DNA of 42,828 nucleotides from Chara braunii. Lineage: Eukaryota; Streptophyta; Charophyceae; Charales; Characeae. The stretch spans positions 1,400,595 through 1,443,422 of the forward strand of contig BFEA01000014.1 in assembly GCA_003427395.1 (NCBI GenBank). The letters are read 5' to 3'. Positions 39,960 to 42,828 of this stretch are shown one piece after another. A program made the translations under genes and the position numbers. The notes beneath the pieces are model-generated. The model did no database searches. It was given only the letters and a program-made list of their open reading frames with translations, and was not told the origin of the DNA. Position 1 is the first letter of the stretch, and each line of letters opens with the position of its first letter.

Positions 39960-42451
39960 GTCGAAATGGGAAAGTACAAAGTTTTTTTCAACTTCACTAC
40001 ACACTGGTTGGATGGAGGGCTAGCCTTCACATCTGGAGTACAAGACGTCATATCAAGGATCCTAACTAAGTCAAGGAACAAGACAGAGGCGGATTATCAA
40101 AGGAGGGTGAAGGACAAAGGTGGGCAAATTTGTTTTTTCCTCACCCTCGACCCAACCCGTCTAATTTTATTTTTTCCCATCCACCTGGTCCAAGAATTTT
40201 ATTTTTTACTTTTAGACAATCCCACCCACCCAAAATATTTTTCGAAATTTCAGCCCCACGCCCGATCCGCCCATGACCCGAAAAAAAACCTCACCCACAC
40301 CCGCCCGCACCGGTGAGAGTATCATCACCCGTCCGCGTCCAATACCTAAATTTTTTTCACTCACACCCACCCGCATCAGCTCGCGCCTGCCCATGCCAGT
40401 CCCGTACACCATCACGATTTCATCGGCAACATAGCATTGTAATAAAGACATCTAAAAATCCTATTACTAAAACAACTGCAACATCAACAATGCAACTCGA
40501 ACTTCTAAAAGAAAAATATTATAAGATTTTTTTTTTGCCCAGGGGCAGCTGCACTGCTTTTGCACCGGCGTTACTTCATCAGGACATGGTCAACTGAATC
40601 AGACACTTTTTTCTTTGGCTCTCAACCTCAAGCCCGACGTACTACACAAGGAAAGGGCGGGGAGGGGGGGGGGAGGGGGGGGTTCGGGTCATCCTGGGTC
40701 TATGGGTCGGGTGACCCAGGCCAAGCCATCACCCACCTGCCACCGACCCAGCAGGTGACCCAGGTCAAATCTTCACCCGCCAGTCACCCAGAAAGGCATG
40801 TTGGTTGTGCCCGCCCATAATCCATCCAAGACAACTCATGTAGACCTAAATCCGACCCATCACCCTGTGGGTCGGGTGGGTGCAGGTGGGTGCAGGTGGG
40901 TGCAGATCTGGGCGCCCGGTGCCCAACTCTGGTGGAAGAGGCGGAATACCGAATGGAGGGTGACCCTATCTCAGTGGTGGTGTGAGCATTGGAACGAGAA
41001 ATAAGAACGGCGAAATCAGACAACATCTAGGAGAGAAACAAAAAAGATGGATCAAGGTTCTGAAGGAAAAGGGAATAAAGGCACACGATAAAATGTCAAA
41101 GGATACCTTTTACAAACTGTTATCAAGCCACACCCAGCAACAGATGACTGAACTGAAACACCCGGTTGATGGGTCCAGCCTCCCATGCCTGGACGGCAAC
41201 TGGTATGCTCCAGTATGCAAGGGTGTATTATGAAGACATACTTACACCCAGGCGGTCGCACGACAATGTGAACAACATGTGGGACATCACGACTGTCAAA
41301 CCGCAAACCACCACTAAGCCGGATTTGGACAGGCCACTCACCCTGGAGGAACTATTTCAGACGCTGAAGACAATGGTGAGGGACAAATCACCCGGGGTAG
41401 ACGGTCTGTCAATGGAGTTCTACGCCGCGAAGTTGGGAGTGTACGACCCGCTGCTGGTAGAACTCTATAACGAGATCCTAGTAGGGGCCAGACTAGGGAA
41501 AGGTAGTACTATGACCCATAAGGTGATCGCAGTCCTTTTCAAGAAAGGTTACAAGGCAATGGTAAGAAACTGGCGTGCAATTTCTCTTCTCAAAATCTCC
41601 TATAAAATCATTGCGAAGTCCTTGGCTCAAAATGTATTCAAGTATCTCCCAAAGTTGGTGGAGAAGGACCAGGGGGCCTTCGTACAAGGACGCTTGATCT
41701 TCAACAACATAGTCACAACGATAGAGACCTTCAAGGTGGTACAATAAGAGAATATGGACATGGTAGTGCTCTTATGGGACTTGGGATAAGCGTACGACAA
41801 GGTAGGATGGTCCTTTGTCCTCACCACCTTGAGGAGGATGGGATTTGAAAACAAATTTTGCTCTTGGATAATAGCCATGTACATATTTTCCTCGCCTGCA
41901 GTGATGATCAACAACCACTTGTCAAACCTATCTCAGTTGTCAAGGGCACTTTGTCAAGGTTGTCCACTCGCCCCATCATCTTCGTGCAACAACTAGAAGT
42001 ACTGCTCAACAAGATCCGTCACCACACGGAGATCAAAGGAATGCATCTGCACAACGATGAAGACTGTAGGGTCAAGGCCCTGACAGACAATCTGTTCGTG
42101 GTGAATGAGAACTCGGTCGCGTCGCTATCAACGTTGAAGGTGATTCTAGGTGTCACTGAGTACTAGAGGCTGTCGGAGGCAACAATTAACTGGAACAAGT
42201 CGACCTACTTGTTACCAGCGCAGTTCTCACTAAAGGTGGAATGGGGTAAAAGTGGGCAAGAAGGAAAGGTTTTTGAGTGTTCTTATCAATCTGCATATTG
42301 ACGTATCCGCCCAAGGGCACCTCCCGCAACAATCGATTGAAGCGCGTCTTGGACTGTGGGGCTCAGCATGACACCTTTCATTAGTAGGTAGAGCGCTGGT
42401 CACCAGTGTGGCTTTGTTTTCAATCAAATGGTTTGTCACCACGATAAGGGG
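39960..42451 (+). pseudogene. LINE reverse transcriptase region
   Basis: The frame after the second MITE reads HWLDGGLAFTSGVQDVISRI, is cut by the hAT-like element, and resumes as RRVEEAEYRME. Then come KGIKAHDKMSKDTF, LTLEELFQTLKTM, DKSPGVDGLSMEFY, FKKGYKAMVRNWRAISLL and DQGAFVQGR, all reverse transcriptase fingers and palm motifs. Motif A reads WDLG-stop-AYDKVGW (TAA at 41,787) with its first Asp kept. A stop also lies at 41,745. CQGCPLAP follows. The catalytic YADD position reads LTDN (42,080-42,091), so the second Asp is Asn. GLWGSA and HLSLVGRALVTSVALFSIKW continue the C-terminal part, with further stops. It cannot be an active enzyme. Confidence 0.88.
40115..40931. mobile_element. 817-bp hAT-like non-autonomous element in the LINE
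   Basis: Left end CAAAGGTGGGCAAAT, right end inverse of CAGAGTTGGGCACCG, the hAT-style CARAG-TGGGCA terminus. Flanks GTGAAGGA (40,107-40,114) and GTGGAAGA (40,932-40,939) match at 6 of 8, an aged 8-bp duplication. The interior is rich in CACCCACC/GGGTGGGTGCAGGTGGGTGC words near 40,870-40,905 and has a long G run near 40,660-40,682. No transposase frame. Confidence 0.75.
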
Positions 42452-42828
42452 ACTTGCAGCAGGAGTGACTGGCCTCCCGGTTCATATGGGAACCAAGGGT
42501 CACCAACAGCGAGGGTTTCATTTCTAAAGTCGCCCTCGACACCTTGTCTTTTCCATGAGAGATTGGGGGTTTAGGCATTCTAGATCCGACCAGAAGGAAT
42601 CAAACCCAACTCCGAAACTGAGTGGTCAAAGTAGCCGTAAAAAACCCATCGGAGCACCGGATAACCCTAACAGAAACTCCTGATGAAAGAATGAGACCTG
42701 TGCAGGGCCAAAGATGTCTGGGCATGTTTCTTGATGCCATCATTCAGAAAGAGGAGACAAAAATTGAGTTTTTGGGATGCTATTCGGAAGGCATGGAAGA
42801 AAATGCCCCCAGACGTGCAGTCTACCCC
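42452..42828 (+). pseudogene. LINE C-terminal region, truncated by the window edge
   Basis: Sequence continues the LINE frame in broken pieces, for example TGLPVHMG and a later MRDWGFRHSRS-like word where related LINEs have a GGLGI-type motif. Several stops. I infer membership from continuity with the reverse transcriptase upstream. Confidence 0.5.

Larger units (their letters stand above)
38145..42828 (+). mobile_element. L1-like LINE, 5' part uncertain, running off the right edge
   Basis: Endonuclease then reverse transcriptase on the + strand, interrupted by three younger insertions (38,667-39,159; 39,469-39,959; 40,115-40,931). Joining across them recovers continuous LINE reading. The copy is dead, with stops, frame changes and changed catalytic residues. 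The 3' end is outside the window. Confidence 0.9.

Noticed and set aside
40860-40910. GGGTGGGTGCA words as an interstitial telomere
   Set aside because: The unit does not match plant or algal telomere repeats, and it lies inside the hAT-like element.

Overview
The window is nuclear DNA from a eukaryote and consists almost entirely of transposable-element and repeat sequence. I see no intact conventional host gene. My best guess is a streptophyte (plant-lineage) genome, perhaps a charophyte alga such as Chara. The clues are a decayed, intronless copy of a plant-like cytosolic ribosomal protein uL5 (RPL11), an L1-like LINE of plant style, very long (CT)n/(GA)n tracts, tRNA-like short interspersed elements and many foldback elements. 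The organism assignment is inference; the element annotations rest on motifs visible in the sequence.

Layout. 1-7.6 kb: gene-poor DNA with an LTR-like dispersed repeat (second copy at 27.4 kb), a 120-bp tandem repeat, and a striking array of hairpins at 2.39-3.36 kb. These share the core ACTTAT but have different, still complementary stems. 7.6-10.8 kb: long (CT)n tracts and a short repeat family. 10.83-11.36 kb: a 526-bp terminal-inverted-repeat element, with an inverted second copy at 36.66-37.18 kb.

11.47-21.30 kb: the main object, a large Helitron-like rolling-circle transposon read on the + strand. In order it carries a DUF6570-like N-terminal region, a Helitron_like_N region, a HUH/Y2 Rep nuclease, a PIF1-type helicase, a C48/Ulp1-type cysteine protease, and two tandem copies of a small gene family I do not recognise. 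Rep, helicase and protease read in order with only a few stops and frame changes. Some catalytic residues are substituted (HUH His to Gln, Walker B Asp to Asn), so this copy is probably decayed. The protease frame is open. Each small paralog carries only one or two lesions. A tandem repeat (21.5-22.9 kb) follows, and a 156-bp direct repeat lies on both sides of the whole block (9.45 and 23.35 kb).

23-32.4 kb: several foldback elements, the uL5 processed pseudogene (26.9-27.4 kb), tandem duplications and two tRNA-like elements. 32.47-34.17 kb: a 1.7-kb terminal-inverted-repeat element flanked by TTAA, with a long E2F-site-like palindrome inside. 37.6-42.83 kb: an L1-like LINE (endonuclease then reverse transcriptase) running off the right edge. 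It is interrupted by two copies of one ~490-bp foldback element, each with a perfect 8-bp target duplication, and by an 817-bp hAT-like element. Taking out the insertions restores the LINE reading, so the order of events can be read directly.
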